Positions 28,985 through 37,644 of a stretch of 64,000 nucleotides of DNA are shown in pieces; position 1 is the first letter of the stretch, and every line of letters starts with the position of its first letter. The DNA lies in contig JAHHHR010000013.1 of assembly GCA_019359245.1 (NCBI GenBank), forward strand, positions 62,001 through 126,000, written 5' to 3'. Under the pieces are notes generated by a model, which was given only the letters and a program-made list of their open reading frames with translations, did no database searches and was not told where the DNA came from. A program made the translations under genes and the position numbers. Source of the DNA: Nostoc desertorum CM1-VF14 (GTDB lineage Bacteria > Cyanobacteriota > Cyanobacteriia > Cyanobacteriales > Nostocaceae).

Positions 28985-29671
28985 GAACTCAGGCATTATC
29001 AATATGAAATGGAGCAAGTGAATAAACAAAATCAGCAAATGAATTTCCCAATCCTCGAAATGGGAATCGGGATTAATACAGGCGAGGTCGTAGAGGGGAA
29101 TGTTGGTTCTCAAAAACGCGCTCAATATACAGTTGTTGGCAGCCATGTTAATTTGGCTGCTCGAATTGAGTTTTATAACGTGGGAGCACAGATTTGAATT
29201 TCTGAAAATACCTGTAAAGATGCCAATATTAACCTCTAAATTGCTAGACAACTACAAATAGAACCTAAAGGAATAAAATCCCCTGTGACAATTTGTGAAA
29301 TTCATGGCATTGGCGGTAAATATAATTTATTCTTGCCTCAAGATGATGAAATAATAGTCAGTCTTAATCAAGAACTCCCTGTGAAATACACTATTTTGCA
29401 GGGAAAACATACAGTGGGAACAGTATTTATAGGAGCATTGATTAACCTCTCGGAAAAAGGGGCGCAATTAGAATCTCCACATTCTTTATAGCTTTTGAGT
29501 AATATCAAACTCAAGTTATTGATTGAGCCAGAACTGGCTACAGAAGAAGAACACATCTATGCCAAGGTGATCCAAAAATCTCATGTTGACGAGCATCTTT
29601 TTCTGCTTCGGTTTCCAGATGTTCCCCTAAAAATGATAGCAATTCTCAATGTGCTTTGTCAGCCTGGGTGA
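28985..29671 (+). pseudogene. Class III adenylate/guanylate cyclase C-terminus plus PilZ domain, inactivated
   Basis: One frame runs through three stop codons (TGA 29195, TAA near 29237, TAG near 29489). The first part reads [20 protein letters not shown], then [15 protein letters not shown], the end of a class III nucleotide cyclase catalytic domain. After a linker, GTVFIGALINLSEKGAQLES has the form of a PilZ (c-di-GMP-binding) core, and the frame ends near VLCQPG. The N-terminal sensor and first catalytic half are missing. With one stop of each type and a lost 5' end it is a pseudogene. Confidence 0.82.
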
Positions 29672-29909
29672 GATTAAAGCATCTTGAAATATAACGAAAG
29701 GAGGTATGTGTAAATACGTTCAACTCTAAAAGTAGGTAGTTCAGCTTTTTTTAAAACAGTAGCAATTGTTGCTGATAGAACTAGGCGATCGCGGTAAGAT
29801 TTTGAACTTAAGCCTGATTCATCTCCAATAACTCCTTAATAATTCGTAATTCATAATTTGTAATTTATTATGCTACGGAGCAACTCACTTGAGTTATGGA
29901 GATAAAAAT

Positions 29910-29960
29910 ATGATTTCTTCTAAAACTGAGATTCAATTACATCCAACGACAAATGACTAA
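29910..29960 (+). CDS. Short upstream ORF (16 residues) overlapping the next start
   Basis: The ATG at 29910 has GGAG 8 bases upstream, better than the start of the following gene. The peptide MISSKTEIQLHPTTND stops inside the next gene's first codons (ATGACTAA overlap at 29953-29960). It could be a translational coupling leader, or chance. Confidence 0.25.
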   Translation: MISSKTEIQLHPTTND

Positions 29961-30258
29961 CGTAAACAGATTTCAAAAACTAGTAGAACTTGCAAATGAA
30001 TATGGCATTATTTGCCAACCAACGCCAGAAGAATGCTTGATTGCATCTTTGCCTGGAGAGGAGGATTTTTTATTAGCTTTTACTTGGTCTGGTACGATTG
30101 AAGGAGAGCCACCAGAGCATGAGTTAATAGCGATTAGTGTACAGGATATAGTCAAAGAAGTTACGGTTGCAGCTTGGCAGATTCCTATTTATTTATTTGG
30201 AAACGTTTTAAGACAAGCTCAGATGCTTGTTGCTGCCCATAAAGATTTTGTTAGCTAA
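29953..30258 (+). CDS. Hypothetical protein, 101 residues
   Basis: The protein is small and acidic (FQKLVELANEYGIICQPTPE, then SLPGEEDFLLAFTWSG) with a composition like a soluble alpha/beta protein; no family is recognised. The ATG at 29953 is overlapped by a short upstream ORF with a good ribosome site. A clear terminator follows at 30285, showing that it is a transcription unit. It lies on the chromosome side of the integrative element's left end. Confidence 0.6.
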   Translation: MTNVNRFQKLVELANEYGIICQPTPEECLIASLPGEEDFLLAFTWSGTIEGEPPEHELIAISVQDIVKEVTVAAWQIPIYLFGNVLRQAQMLVAAHKDFVS

Positions 30259-30284
30259 AAGACGAGCTTTAGGCAAAAACTACT

Positions 30285-30314
30285 ATCCCTGTCTACTGTG
30301 GCAGGGATTTTTAT
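30285..30314 (+). terminator. Rho-independent terminator
   Basis: ATCCCTG (30285-30291) and CAGGGAT (30302-30308) form a stem followed by TTTTTATTT, 26 bases after the stop of the 101-residue hypothetical. Confidence 0.8.
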
Positions 30315-30395
30315 TTGAACTACCGCGCTTAAAGTAAGAGACAAGAAGCCTATTTTCTCAGTTTTCATCTCTTTTGTCTAGATTTTTAACTGCCT

Positions 30396-30412
30396 GCTAC
30401 TTAAATGCTACT
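30396..30412. other. GCTACT-N5-GCTACT box outside the left core
   Basis: The sequence GCTACTTAAATGCTACT has the same 11-bp-spaced layout as 30606-30622, 30673-30689 and 48726-48742. It lies 92 bp before the left 53-bp core repeat, whereas 48726-48742 lies 94 bp before the right core. It may be a recombinase arm site left by an earlier insertion or a native promoter element of the target gene. Confidence 0.6.
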
Positions 30413-30458
30413 TAAAACGGTAGCCTTAAATAATCCAGCAACTCACACACACTGCATC

Positions 30459-30560
30459 ATGTTACCTAAACCCAAAAAGCACTGGACACCCTCAAACTGG
30501 GCAAGTTGGAAGCCTTTCGGGATTGGCGAACAGTACCCCAACAACTATTGGGAGGTCTGA
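30459..30560 (+). pseudogene. Severed 5' end of the FdhF/YdeP-type gene (attL side)
   Basis: The frame encodes MLPKPKKHWTPSNWASWKPF then GIGEQYPNNYWEV and a TGA, the first 33 residues of the oxidoreductase at 48791-51013 with one substitution (H for Y at residue 8). Identity at the DNA level is perfect over the last 53 bp (30504-30556) and lower upstream, and the frame is cut just after it. This is the original gene start, displaced by insertion of the 18.3-kb element. Confidence 0.93.
30504..30556. repeat. attL: 53-bp core direct repeat
   Basis: It is identical to 48836-48888, beginning AGTTGGAAGCCTTTCGGGAT and ending CTATTGGGAGGT. Sequences diverge at once on the right side (CTGAAC against ATTTCG), and upstream similarity falls to that of two gene alleles. 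Recombination must have occurred inside this block. Confidence 0.92.
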
Positions 30561-30605
30561 ACTATCTCTGCAATACCGATACTTTCAGCGTTTTTTTTGA
30601 TGTCT

Positions 30606-30689
30606 GCTACTAATTTGCTACTAAAATTACTATTTTTAACTTAATCAGAGCGCAACTTCTGAGTGCGATCGCGCTACTAAAATGCTACT
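30606..30689. other. Two GCTACT-N5-GCTACT boxes, left arm
   Basis: GCTACTAATTTGCTACT (30606-30622) and GCTACTAAAATGCTACT (30673-30689) lie 50 and 117 bp inside the left core. The second is identical to the right-end box at 48726-48742. The regular 11-bp period (one helical turn) suits arm-type integrase or excisionase binding sites. Confidence 0.65.
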
Positions 30690-30742
30690 CATTGGAAACG
30701 GTACCATAGGCGATACAGGCTGCAAGTGACAAAAACGGAATT

Positions 30743-30958
30743 ATGCACAAATATCACGTGGGCGATCGAGTAACCTTTGTGGGTAGCACAGAAATACCAG
30801 TGTTGGAAATTAAAGAATTATTATTTTCGGGAGGGCATCTATTGTATAAATGCGGACTTCCTGGTAAGCAGCACCCAATAAATATTTTGACAACTTTTAG
30901 AGAAGAACAGTTACAACTCGCTGAAAAAGAAAAACCAGCAACAAAAAGGGAATTATGA
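30743..30958 (+). CDS. Small SH3/KOW-like hypothetical protein
   Basis: The 71-residue protein opens KYHVGDRVTFVGSTEIPVLE and continues LLYKCGLPGKQHP, a pattern of short beta strands as in SH3/KOW-type small barrels; the tail is Lys/Glu-rich. I recognise no family. The ribosome site is weak. It is the first gene inside the element's left end. Confidence 0.5.
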   Translation: MHKYHVGDRVTFVGSTEIPVLEIKELLFSGGHLLYKCGLPGKQHPINILTTFREEQLQLAEKEKPATKREL

Positions 30959-31076
30959 AACTAATTAATTTTGAAGCAGAAATTAAACTTATTAATTGCT
31001 TTTACTTCATGATTTTAATTTATTGTATCTCTGGAAAACCCCTCTCAACCTTGACTATCAAGTGACGAAATAGGTT

Positions 31077-31346
31077 ATGTACAAACAAACTATTTACATT
31101 GGAATAGCTAAAGACCAGCATGACAACATTCTACCTTTGTGCTGGCATACAAAGAAGCAAAGGGCCGGAGATGTAGCTCAACAATTGGCCAAACAAATAG
31201 GGGCCAATTTTGTAGGCGTTATCCATTGCAACGAGGCGGATTACGAAGCACAGGCATCTTTCCCCGATGACCATTTTTTAAATTTGCCATACAAAAATGT
31301 TGAGAGTGAAATAGAAGAGGTAAGGGGCGCTGACCCATCGACGTGA
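31077..31346 (+). CDS. Hypothetical protein, 89 residues
   Basis: The soluble alpha/beta-like peptide (IYIGIAKDQHDNILPLCWHT, then GDVAQQLAKQIGANFVGVIH) has no recognised family. The C terminus is acidic. The ATG at 31077 follows AAATAGGTT. It lies between the small SH3-like gene and the prepilin-like gene in the AT-rich half of the element. Confidence 0.5.
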   Translation: MYKQTIYIGIAKDQHDNILPLCWHTKKQRAGDVAQQLAKQIGANFVGVIHCNEADYEAQASFPDDHFLNLPYKNVESEIEEVRGADPST

Positions 31347-31462
31347 CAAAATGGAGATTTCGCCCTAACAGAGGCGGAAAGCAAGATTTTGCATTTATCA
31401 GGGTAATCTAATTATAGAAAATAGAGATTTATCCCAAGATAGTGCAGATTTTGGTTAGAGAT

Positions 31463-32044
31463 ATGCTTTACAAAAAAGACTCTGGATTTACTTTAATAGA
31501 AATGTTAGTAGTAATACTGATAGTAGGAATTCTATCAGCAATCGCAGTTCCTAGCTGGCTAGCCTTTGTGAATCGACAACAAATAAGCAAAGCTACTGAT
31601 GTTGTTTACGCCAAATTACAAGAAGCAAATCGTGAAGCTAAAAATAAAAAACTTAGCTACAGTGTCAGCGTTCGTAAAAATCCTAGTACTCAAGATGCAG
31701 AAATTGCAATTTATCCGACAAAAAAAGCTGATGGTACTAACTTGTCATTTAATGAAATTATGACATGGGAGCCGATAGGAAAAGAAGTTAATACTGATTC
31801 TAAAAAAATTATTTTAGGTGCGAATCTTGATGGAGAGAATATAGCGAGTACCGTATCTAATACTTTAAAGACAGCAGGAAAAGTAACATTTGATTATATG
31901 GGAACTTTACCAAATGCAAACTTTGGGACAACCGAACCAGCAGGATTAAAAATTGTATTAACTGCTAGTAGTACCAAACGATGTGTTATTGTCAGAACTT
32001 TAATCGGTTCTTTGTATAAAGGAAAAGATTTTGAGTGCAATTAA
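31463..32044 (+). CDS. Type IV prepilin-like (pseudopilin) protein
   Basis: The protein has 193 residues. The short leader MLYKKDSG is followed by FTLIEMLVVILIVGILSAIA, the classic class III signal: Gly at -1, Phe at +1 and Glu at +5, cut by prepilin peptidase PilD, then one hydrophobic helix. The C-terminal domain (about 45-193) is beta-rich and ends with two Cys (RCVIVRT and FECN) that could form the usual C-terminal disulfide loop. It resembles GspH/FimT minor pilins. No pilus ATPase or secretin is nearby, so it must use the host machine. ATG 31463 is preferred over GTG 31442. Confidence 0.85.
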   Translation: MLYKKDSGFTLIEMLVVILIVGILSAIAVPSWLAFVNRQQISKATDVVYAKLQEANREAKNKKLSYSVSVRKNPSTQDAEIAIYPTKKADGTNLSFNEIMTWEPIGKEVNTDSKKIILGANLDGENIASTVSNTLKTAGKVTFDYMGTLPNANFGTTEPAGLKIVLTASSTKRCVIVRTLIGSLYKGKDFECN

Positions 32045-32049
32045 AGTAC

Positions 32050-32523
32050 TTAGATTTTATTTTGAATTTTGTTCAAAAGTGTTTTGATGGCTACCGATTC
32101 AGCTATTACTCGTTGGTGTGTTGCCTTGATGCTTGTTTCTAATGATTCTAATGTGGGAGGTTCTTTACCGACATACTCCCACACTTTCAAACTGATATCT
32201 TTTAAATAAAATTTAGGAGCAAAGGATATTAAATATTTATTGCTGTTAAAAGGTATTTTGCTAAACTTATGAACTTGATACCGATTTAAAACTATTTTTA
32301 AATAATCACCTTGAGCATAGCCTGATGCGCCAAAACCAACTGGATAAAGTTGTAATAATTCACCGGCACTATACCAAGTAGTTGGCGAAGTTGATGAAGT
32401 TGCAAAAATTCCTATTATGCTACTAGTAAAATTTATCCTTGGTTCGATTGCAGGAATAGAAGCTTTTTCATCAATGCGATACTCATTAATGATTTGCTTC
32501 CATTCACTGGCAATATCAAACAT
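32050..32523 (-). CDS. Unknown element protein, 157 residues
   Basis: Started at MFDIASEW (ATG 32523), one base after the stop of the upstream gene, so the two are translationally coupled. Beta-rich middle (WYSAGELLQLYPVGFGASGY, then YLKIVLNRYQVHKF) and a helical tail with LKDISLKVWEYVG. No family is recognised. It is the last gene of a three-gene minus-strand unit (33512 to 32050) and converges with the prepilin-like gene, whose stop lies 5 bases away. Confidence 0.6.
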   Translation of the reverse strand: MFDIASEWKQIINEYRIDEKASIPAIEPRINFTSSIIGIFATSSTSPTTWYSAGELLQLYPVGFGASGYAQGDYLKIVLNRYQVHKFSKIPFNSNKYLISFAPKFYLKDISLKVWEYVGKEPPTLESLETSIKATHQRVIAESVAIKTLLNKIQNKI

Positions 32524-32524
32524 T

Positions 32525-33142
32525 TTAAGGTAACCCAAAACCTGGATATACTTCTACTCCAGCTTTGCTTAATTGCCTTAATTGAGCAGCAGTTAATGGT
32601 ACTTGTGCTTCATTAAGAGCAGTAGCAGCAGCTTTTTGCATGATTGGATAACTTCCACCTCCAGCTAATTTAAAATAAGGGCTAATTTCAGATCCACTAG
32701 GGGTAGCATCAATCTTACCAGCCGGAATCAAAGTTCCCAAAGCGTCTGCAATTACAAGAATTGTCGCAAAACTTGGGAATCGAAAACTTAAACTATGATA
32801 AGTTGGCCTTTGCCCTGCCCCAGGTGTGCCAATTACTTTTCCTGTTGTCAGAATTACTGACCTTGTTCCCTTTGCTAATCTTCCTGGTTTCTTATACGGC
32901 GCTGGAATGCCAGCATTATTTTCAGCAGACCGGACAACACTTGAGCCATCAGCCCGAACTAAAGTTCTAGCTTTTTTTGGGGTTACTGTTGTAGTTTTTA
33001 AAAAAGGTTTAGCAAGATTTTCTATGTCTAAAAATTTTGCTGTAACTGAAAGACAAGAAAAATTCCCCAACGGATCGTCTACTACCCGGCCTGCATCGTC
33101 TGTAGTTTCCCGATACAACGGGAAATATAAGCGTTTCGCCAT
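32525..33142 (-). CDS. Unknown element protein, 205 residues
   Basis: The protein is basic and rich in Ala, Thr, Pro and Gly. It opens MAKRLYFPLYRETTDDAGRV, has a central KKARTLVRADGSSVVRSAEN and ends QLSKAGVEVYPGFGLP. There is no signal peptide or membrane helix. A GGAG lies 8 bases before the ATG at 33142, the best ribosome site in this unit. Composition would fit a structural or DNA/RNA-packing protein, but no fold is recognised. Confidence 0.6.
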   Translation of the reverse strand: MAKRLYFPLYRETTDDAGRVVDDPLGNFSCLSVTAKFLDIENLAKPFLKTTTVTPKKARTLVRADGSSVVRSAENNAGIPAPYKKPGRLAKGTRSVILTTGKVIGTPGAGQRPTYHSLSFRFPSFATILVIADALGTLIPAGKIDATPSGSEISPYFKLAGGGSYPIMQKAAATALNEAQVPLTAAQLRQLSKAGVEVYPGFGLP

Positions 33143-33170
33143 TTTTTAACTCCAATTTGTTAATTAATAA

Positions 33171-33512
33171 TTAAACTCTTGCTGGAGTTGTAGTATTAAG
33201 ATCAACCGCCGCAACAATATTTACACCGTAAGAAGCATTATAAAATTGCAAGCCGCTTGCTGCATCAGTTTGAACGGTTCCTGTCGTTGGCGCTGGATAA
33301 GCATTTAAAGCTTCTCCAGCTACAAGAGCAGGAGTAGCACTGGTATTTTTAGCAACTTGAGCCGTATAAGAAGCTTGTAGCAATTTTGCAAACATTTCCG
33401 CAGTTTCTATCCCGGCAGGTAAAGGATCGAGTCCATCCCACCAAGTTTTTAAAGCAGTATCACTAATTTTTGCAGAAATCTCAGCAAAGGTTAAGTCAGT
33501 AACAGCAGCCAT
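33171..33512 (-). CDS. Unknown element protein, 113 residues, Ala/Thr-rich
   Basis: The sequence MAAVTDLTFAEISAKISDTA has a helical N-terminal half and a Thr/Ala-rich beta-like C-terminal half (GLQFYNASYGVNIVAAVDLN). No signal peptide or Cys. It is first in the minus-strand unit and is read divergently from the long plus-strand unit starting at 33645. Small size, bland composition and first position would suit an abundant structural subunit; that is inference only. Confidence 0.58.
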   Translation of the reverse strand: MAAVTDLTFAEISAKISDTALKTWWDGLDPLPAGIETAEMFAKLLQASYTAQVAKNTSATPALVAGEALNAYPAPTTGTVQTDAASGLQFYNASYGVNIVAAVDLNTTTPARV

Positions 33513-33644
33513 ATTTTTATTTTTTGTTTAATCCGTGTATCACTTGTCTAGCAAGCATTTCACGGTTTCGTCAAGTGTTTTAATAAAGATATTTGGACAG
33601 CGATTTTTTAATAGGTTAAGGTGTTAAAAAATTATCATAGCTAT

Positions 33645-34433
33645 ATGACGATACAAGAATTAACAGTTAAGCAAAAAATTGCGATCACCCTTGACCCCAA
33701 TTCCGGTGCTAGCGCAATTCCAATTTTTAATTACGTACCATATTCAAAAGCTGGCTATAGATTAATTGATGAATATTTGGAAGTAGAAGACCTTAAGGCA
33801 GTCTCTTGGATCTATTCTCTTCCTTCGGTTCCTTTCCCAGTGTTTGAATTAGAAGACAGCGAATCAAAACAACTACTAACAGCGATTAACTTAGAATGGA
33901 AGTCTAACAGAATTCAATTAGACATTGTTGTGAATATTAATAATTCTTTGAACTGGCAACGAATAGCAGCTTATTCACTTCTTAATAGTGACCCTTACCC
34001 ATATAGAGAATATTCGTTAGGGAATCATTCACTTGGTAATAACTCAATGCTAGGATTACAAATCAGAAATGTGGGTTTTGGATTATTACAAAATAGTGTG
34101 AAAGGTCAGGATAAAGTAACGGCTTACGCTAATTTGACACGGCATATAACTATTGAAAAACTAATAGATATTAGTGTAAAAATAGCCAATAATATCACCA
34201 CAATTGCAAGCACAATTGTAAATACTAATCCGAACAGAAAAGGAATTACATTTTTCAATTCAAGCAATAAAAACATTTTTATTGATACTGTTAGCGGTGT
34301 ATCAACTAATAGTTATTCTGTGAAATTAGAACCGGATGATTATTACGAAGCACCAAGCCCACTATACACAGGTGCTTATTATGGAATAGTTGCAGAAGGT
34401 AGCACAGCAATAGATATTAGGGAGTATTTATAA
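33645..34433 (+). CDS. Unknown element protein, 262 residues
   Basis: The protein is mixed, beta-rich and Asn/Ser/Ile-rich: MTIQELTVKQKIAITLDPNS at the start, YSLGNHSLGNNSMLGLQIRN in the middle, and VKLEPDDYYEAPSPLYTGAY near the end. An in-frame GTG at 33621 would add 8 residues; ATG 33645 is taken. Its TAA overlaps the next ATG (TAATG at 34431), so the two are coupled. No recognised family; the C-terminal part (ITFFNSSNKNIFIDTVSGV) has the look of a phage-neck or surface-fibre adapter domain. Confidence 0.58.
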   Translation: MTIQELTVKQKIAITLDPNSGASAIPIFNYVPYSKAGYRLIDEYLEVEDLKAVSWIYSLPSVPFPVFELEDSESKQLLTAINLEWKSNRIQLDIVVNINNSLNWQRIAAYSLLNSDPYPYREYSLGNHSLGNNSMLGLQIRNVGFGLLQNSVKGQDKVTAYANLTRHITIEKLIDISVKIANNITTIASTIVNTNPNRKGITFFNSSNKNIFIDTVSGVSTNSYSVKLEPDDYYEAPSPLYTGAYYGIVAEGSTAIDIREYL

Positions 34434-36079
34434 TGTTCCCTGATAGATTTAAACCACATGATACTTATTACTGGGCATTGCAAAATATAAAAGATGTTGT
34501 TGACTTTTATAGATACGATGCATTACCAGGATTAAGTCAAATAAGAGAGTGGGCTGCACCAAGTCTTACTATAAATTACGACCCTTGCAACTTTAGTATT
34601 GACTATAAATTTCCTTTTTCAGAGGGTAATGATAACATCTGGCAAGGTGGAGGATTACCGAGAATAAAAATAGATATTAGAAATCAATATTGTCAACCGC
34701 CACCAAAACCAACTCCACCACCAGGAAACGGTTTTTATGTTGGTGGTAAATGCAATTGTGATATTAGTGTTGTTTTTGCTTTTTATGAAAAAGATTTTAT
34801 ATTAAGTCCTGGTGCTGGGATTGGAAAATGTCTTATAGATGGTAGTATTTGCCCATCAAATTTAAGAGAACAATCTCAGCAAAGTGGTGATTTTGCACGG
34901 CATCGATTTGAGCTTCATGACAAAAATCTTATAATACGTTTCAAGCTTCCTTATTCTGTAAATGATGATGGCATACCAACAGGAGATGGCATAACAGTAT
35001 TTTATTGTACTTTATTTTTTACTTATGCTGAAGTACTAGAAAATAATGGGTATGTAAATCCAGCATTTCCTAGATTTCACAATTTTCGCAATTGGGGTTT
35101 ACCTAATCAAGAAGCTGTTCTTGATGTAGCCCCTTGGCAAGTAGTTGCAATTAATTGTCGTGGTTGTGCACCAAATATATATATTGATCCACCACCGCCA
35201 CCGAAGAAAAAGGAGAAAAAAGATATGGACTGTTGCGCCGAACTACGAGCATTACTCAAACTAACTCTTAAAAGAATTGGTAGCTTACCTGCTAATGTTC
35301 CAGATAATTTTGCTAAACAAAATCCATCAATGGTAAGTAAAGAATCACTTGCTGAATTAATGCTCTGGCAGATGGAACAACTCGATGCATTATCCGGTGC
35401 TTACCCAATTGAAATAGAAATAGAGGACAGTGATTTGGTTCAAGCTGGAAATCAAAAACAAAAAGTATCTTTACCCAATCAAGCGGAAGCGTTAGCGGAA
35501 TTAATAGGGATGGTACTAACAGTCAAGCGTGATACTCATGCAAATCTCATAACATCTATCAAAGCTATGGGTGAAGCTGGAATGAGTAAACAATTAGCTG
35601 TAAAAACTTTGGATGTATCTTTAGCTAATGCTGAGTATTTAGGGTACAAGTTAGAGCAAAAGAAAAAAGAAATACCATCACTTTTTACCCCAGGCGGTAA
35701 AGATATCACTGAAACATTGAAAGAAAAAAATATAGAAATAATCACTTATGAAAACACTGACAAGAAAGACTTGCAAGATAACTTAAAAACATTGCTTGAA
35801 TTTGCTGCTAGATGGAACGCTCAAAACTGGCGGAGAGTTGGAAGTAATGCAGCCAAGGATTTATTACAGCATTTACTAGTAAAACCCGAGGAGACAACTA
35901 AAGCAACAAAAGAAAACGATCAAGATGATTTTAATAAGTTCACTGAAGAAATAGAACGCGGATTTATTGATGTCACGGGAACCACTACCGACGCGCAGCC
36001 GTGGGGTAGACCTTACAAAGAGCGACCGAAGATTAAGGAATTAAAAAATGAAAAAGGTCGATACGGTAAAGATGATTAA
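34433..36079 (+). CDS. Unknown element protein, 548 residues, two proline-rich hinges
   Basis: Three parts are visible. Residues 1-95 start FKPHDTYYWALQNIKDVVDF. A first proline hinge (QPPPKPTPPPG, about 88-98) leads to a Cys-containing beta-rich domain (GGKCNCDISVVFAFYEKDF). A second hinge (DPPPPPKKKEKK) at about 255 leads to a helical C-terminal half starting DMDCCAELRALLKLTLKRIG. It has no signal peptide or membrane helix. Translation is coupled to the gene before (TAATG), and the next ATG is two bases after its stop. The modular hinged build suggests a scaffold or adaptor in a complex with its neighbours. No family recognised. Confidence 0.6.
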   Translation: MFPDRFKPHDTYYWALQNIKDVVDFYRYDALPGLSQIREWAAPSLTINYDPCNFSIDYKFPFSEGNDNIWQGGGLPRIKIDIRNQYCQPPPKPTPPPGNGFYVGGKCNCDISVVFAFYEKDFILSPGAGIGKCLIDGSICPSNLREQSQQSGDFARHRFELHDKNLIIRFKLPYSVNDDGIPTGDGITVFYCTLFFTYAEVLENNGYVNPAFPRFHNFRNWGLPNQEAVLDVAPWQVVAINCRGCAPNIYIDPPPPPKKKEKKDMDCCAELRALLKLTLKRIGSLPANVPDNFAKQNPSMVSKESLAELMLWQMEQLDALSGAYPIEIEIEDSDLVQAGNQKQKVSLPNQAEALAELIGMVLTVKRDTHANLITSIKAMGEAGMSKQLAVKTLDVSLANAEYLGYKLEQKKKEIPSLFTPGGKDITETLKEKNIEIITYENTDKKDLQDNLKTLLEFAARWNAQNWRRVGSNAAKDLLQHLLVKPEETTKATKENDQDDFNKFTEEIERGFIDVTGTTTDAQPWGRPYKERPKIKELKNEKGRYGKDD

Positions 36080-36081
36080 AC

Positions 36082-37644
36082 ATGGCAATAAGTTTAGCAA
36101 TATCTAAATTAACTTCTAGAGTTGTTCGCTCAAGTATTGGCACGCGAATTGTCAAAGGGCTTGAAAGTACAACTAGCACTAGTGGCGGTCTTGCTGGTGC
36201 AATTACTTCATTTTTTAGCGGTTTAGCTTCACTGACTGGATTTTTAATATCTTCAGTCGGTGGATTTTTTAAATTCTCGTGGACTCTGTTTTGGAGTTGG
36301 TGTGTATCAACAAAACAATTTTTATGGAACTTCAATTGGAATGCTACAGATGCTCAATTAGATGCGAATATTAAAGGTAAATGGACAGCTTTAGCGGCTC
36401 AACTCGGTGGAACACTCGGTAATGCTTTTGGTTATTTAGCTTGCGGTATAGTTCCCGGTGCAATAATTTTTGCGTTTAATGAGCCACTCGGCATGGTGGT
36501 TTTAGAACGAGTAGGAGCAGAAGCATTAGAGGAGTTCTTAGATAACCTTGGTTCTTTACTTAACAGTGCTTTGCTTCTCGGTATTCAGATATTAATTACT
36601 GAAACTTATAAAAATGTTCGTAAATTAATTAAAAGTAATAGTAAATTAATTGGTAAACTTTTTGGTAAAAAAGCTGAGAAAGCTGTACAAGCATGGGGTA
36701 CTGAAGGTAGCAAGCCTTGGTCGTTTGCTCAAGCTACAGAAGATTTTTTAGATAATACTTTTGGGCAAGAAGGAGCCGCACGAGAGTTTGCAGAAGAATT
36801 TTTAGAAGAAGCTGACGAGGCGTGTATAGAGGCTGGATATGTTGTAGCCAATACTGTTGACACATATCTTGCAACACAAGTTGCAGCGAGAAGACAGTCT
36901 ACAGTGTTAGGACAAACAAGGTATGTAGAAATAACTCCTAATCGAGAGAATCCTGATGAAAAAATAGTTTTAGCTGGAAGAGAAGAATTATTAAAACCTG
37001 TAATTATCCAAACTTTAGCAACCGACAACTTATTTGCTGGTAGAGATTTAGGATTAATTTATGGTGCTATGGCTTCTGAGATGCCGTTGCGTAGGCACAA
37101 ACCAGAAGTAGTATTAAAGTTTTACCAGAAACAAAATAAAGACCCGATGAAAGGAGCGATAACAGATAAATTATGGATGCAAATATCCTTTAGATTAATG
37201 AACAAAGGAAAGGAGAACTTTGCTAATGATGAATACTTAAAATTTTTAGCTAACAAAATTCACGTTAAGTTTGCAACACCACCTTTCAAAATAAACAAAG
37301 GTAAACAGGTTTATACTTATTGTGACTTTGAGAAAGGATATCAACTTAAATTAGATGTAACAACTCAAGCAGAGGCAAGGAGAATAGTTGAGCAGGTTCT
37401 GGATATTCAAGGACATAGAGTTGACGATGATTTACTAAGAATAGGTAGTAAACCAGTCAACGGGGTTAGTACTATTCCTGAAAAGATAACGATTAGAGGT
37501 AAAGTTGAAAAATTACCAGTTAGAGGAAAGGAAGGAGTAGTAACTTTTCTTTATGCTTATTTAAATCTCGGAGAGAACCTACCACCGATTAACCTTGTTG
37601 ATCTAACAGGAAAAAGAAGAGATGTCGTATACAAAGGAAACTGA
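36082..37644 (+). CDS. Unknown element protein, 520 residues, membrane N-terminal half
   Basis: The first 180 residues contain at least three hydrophobic segments: AGAITSFFSGLASLTGFLIS, FFKFSWTLFWSWCVS, and GNAFGYLACGIVPGAIIFAF, with a fourth weak one near LLNSALLLGIQILIT. A basic linker (KLIGKLFGKKAEKAVQ) and an acidic helix (REFAEEFLEEADEA) lead to a soluble alpha/beta C-terminal domain of about 300 residues ending DLTGKRRDVVYKGN. It is the only clear multi-pass protein of the module and could anchor the assembly in the membrane. The stop overlaps the next gene by 23 bases. No family recognised. Confidence 0.62.
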   Translation: MAISLAISKLTSRVVRSSIGTRIVKGLESTTSTSGGLAGAITSFFSGLASLTGFLISSVGGFFKFSWTLFWSWCVSTKQFLWNFNWNATDAQLDANIKGKWTALAAQLGGTLGNAFGYLACGIVPGAIIFAFNEPLGMVVLERVGAEALEEFLDNLGSLLNSALLLGIQILITETYKNVRKLIKSNSKLIGKLFGKKAEKAVQAWGTEGSKPWSFAQATEDFLDNTFGQEGAAREFAEEFLEEADEACIEAGYVVANTVDTYLATQVAARRQSTVLGQTRYVEITPNRENPDEKIVLAGREELLKPVIIQTLATDNLFAGRDLGLIYGAMASEMPLRRHKPEVVLKFYQKQNKDPMKGAITDKLWMQISFRLMNKGKENFANDEYLKFLANKIHVKFATPPFKINKGKQVYTYCDFEKGYQLKLDVTTQAEARRIVEQVLDIQGHRVDDDLLRIGSKPVNGVSTIPEKITIRGKVEKLPVRGKEGVVTFLYAYLNLGENLPPINLVDLTGKRRDVVYKGN

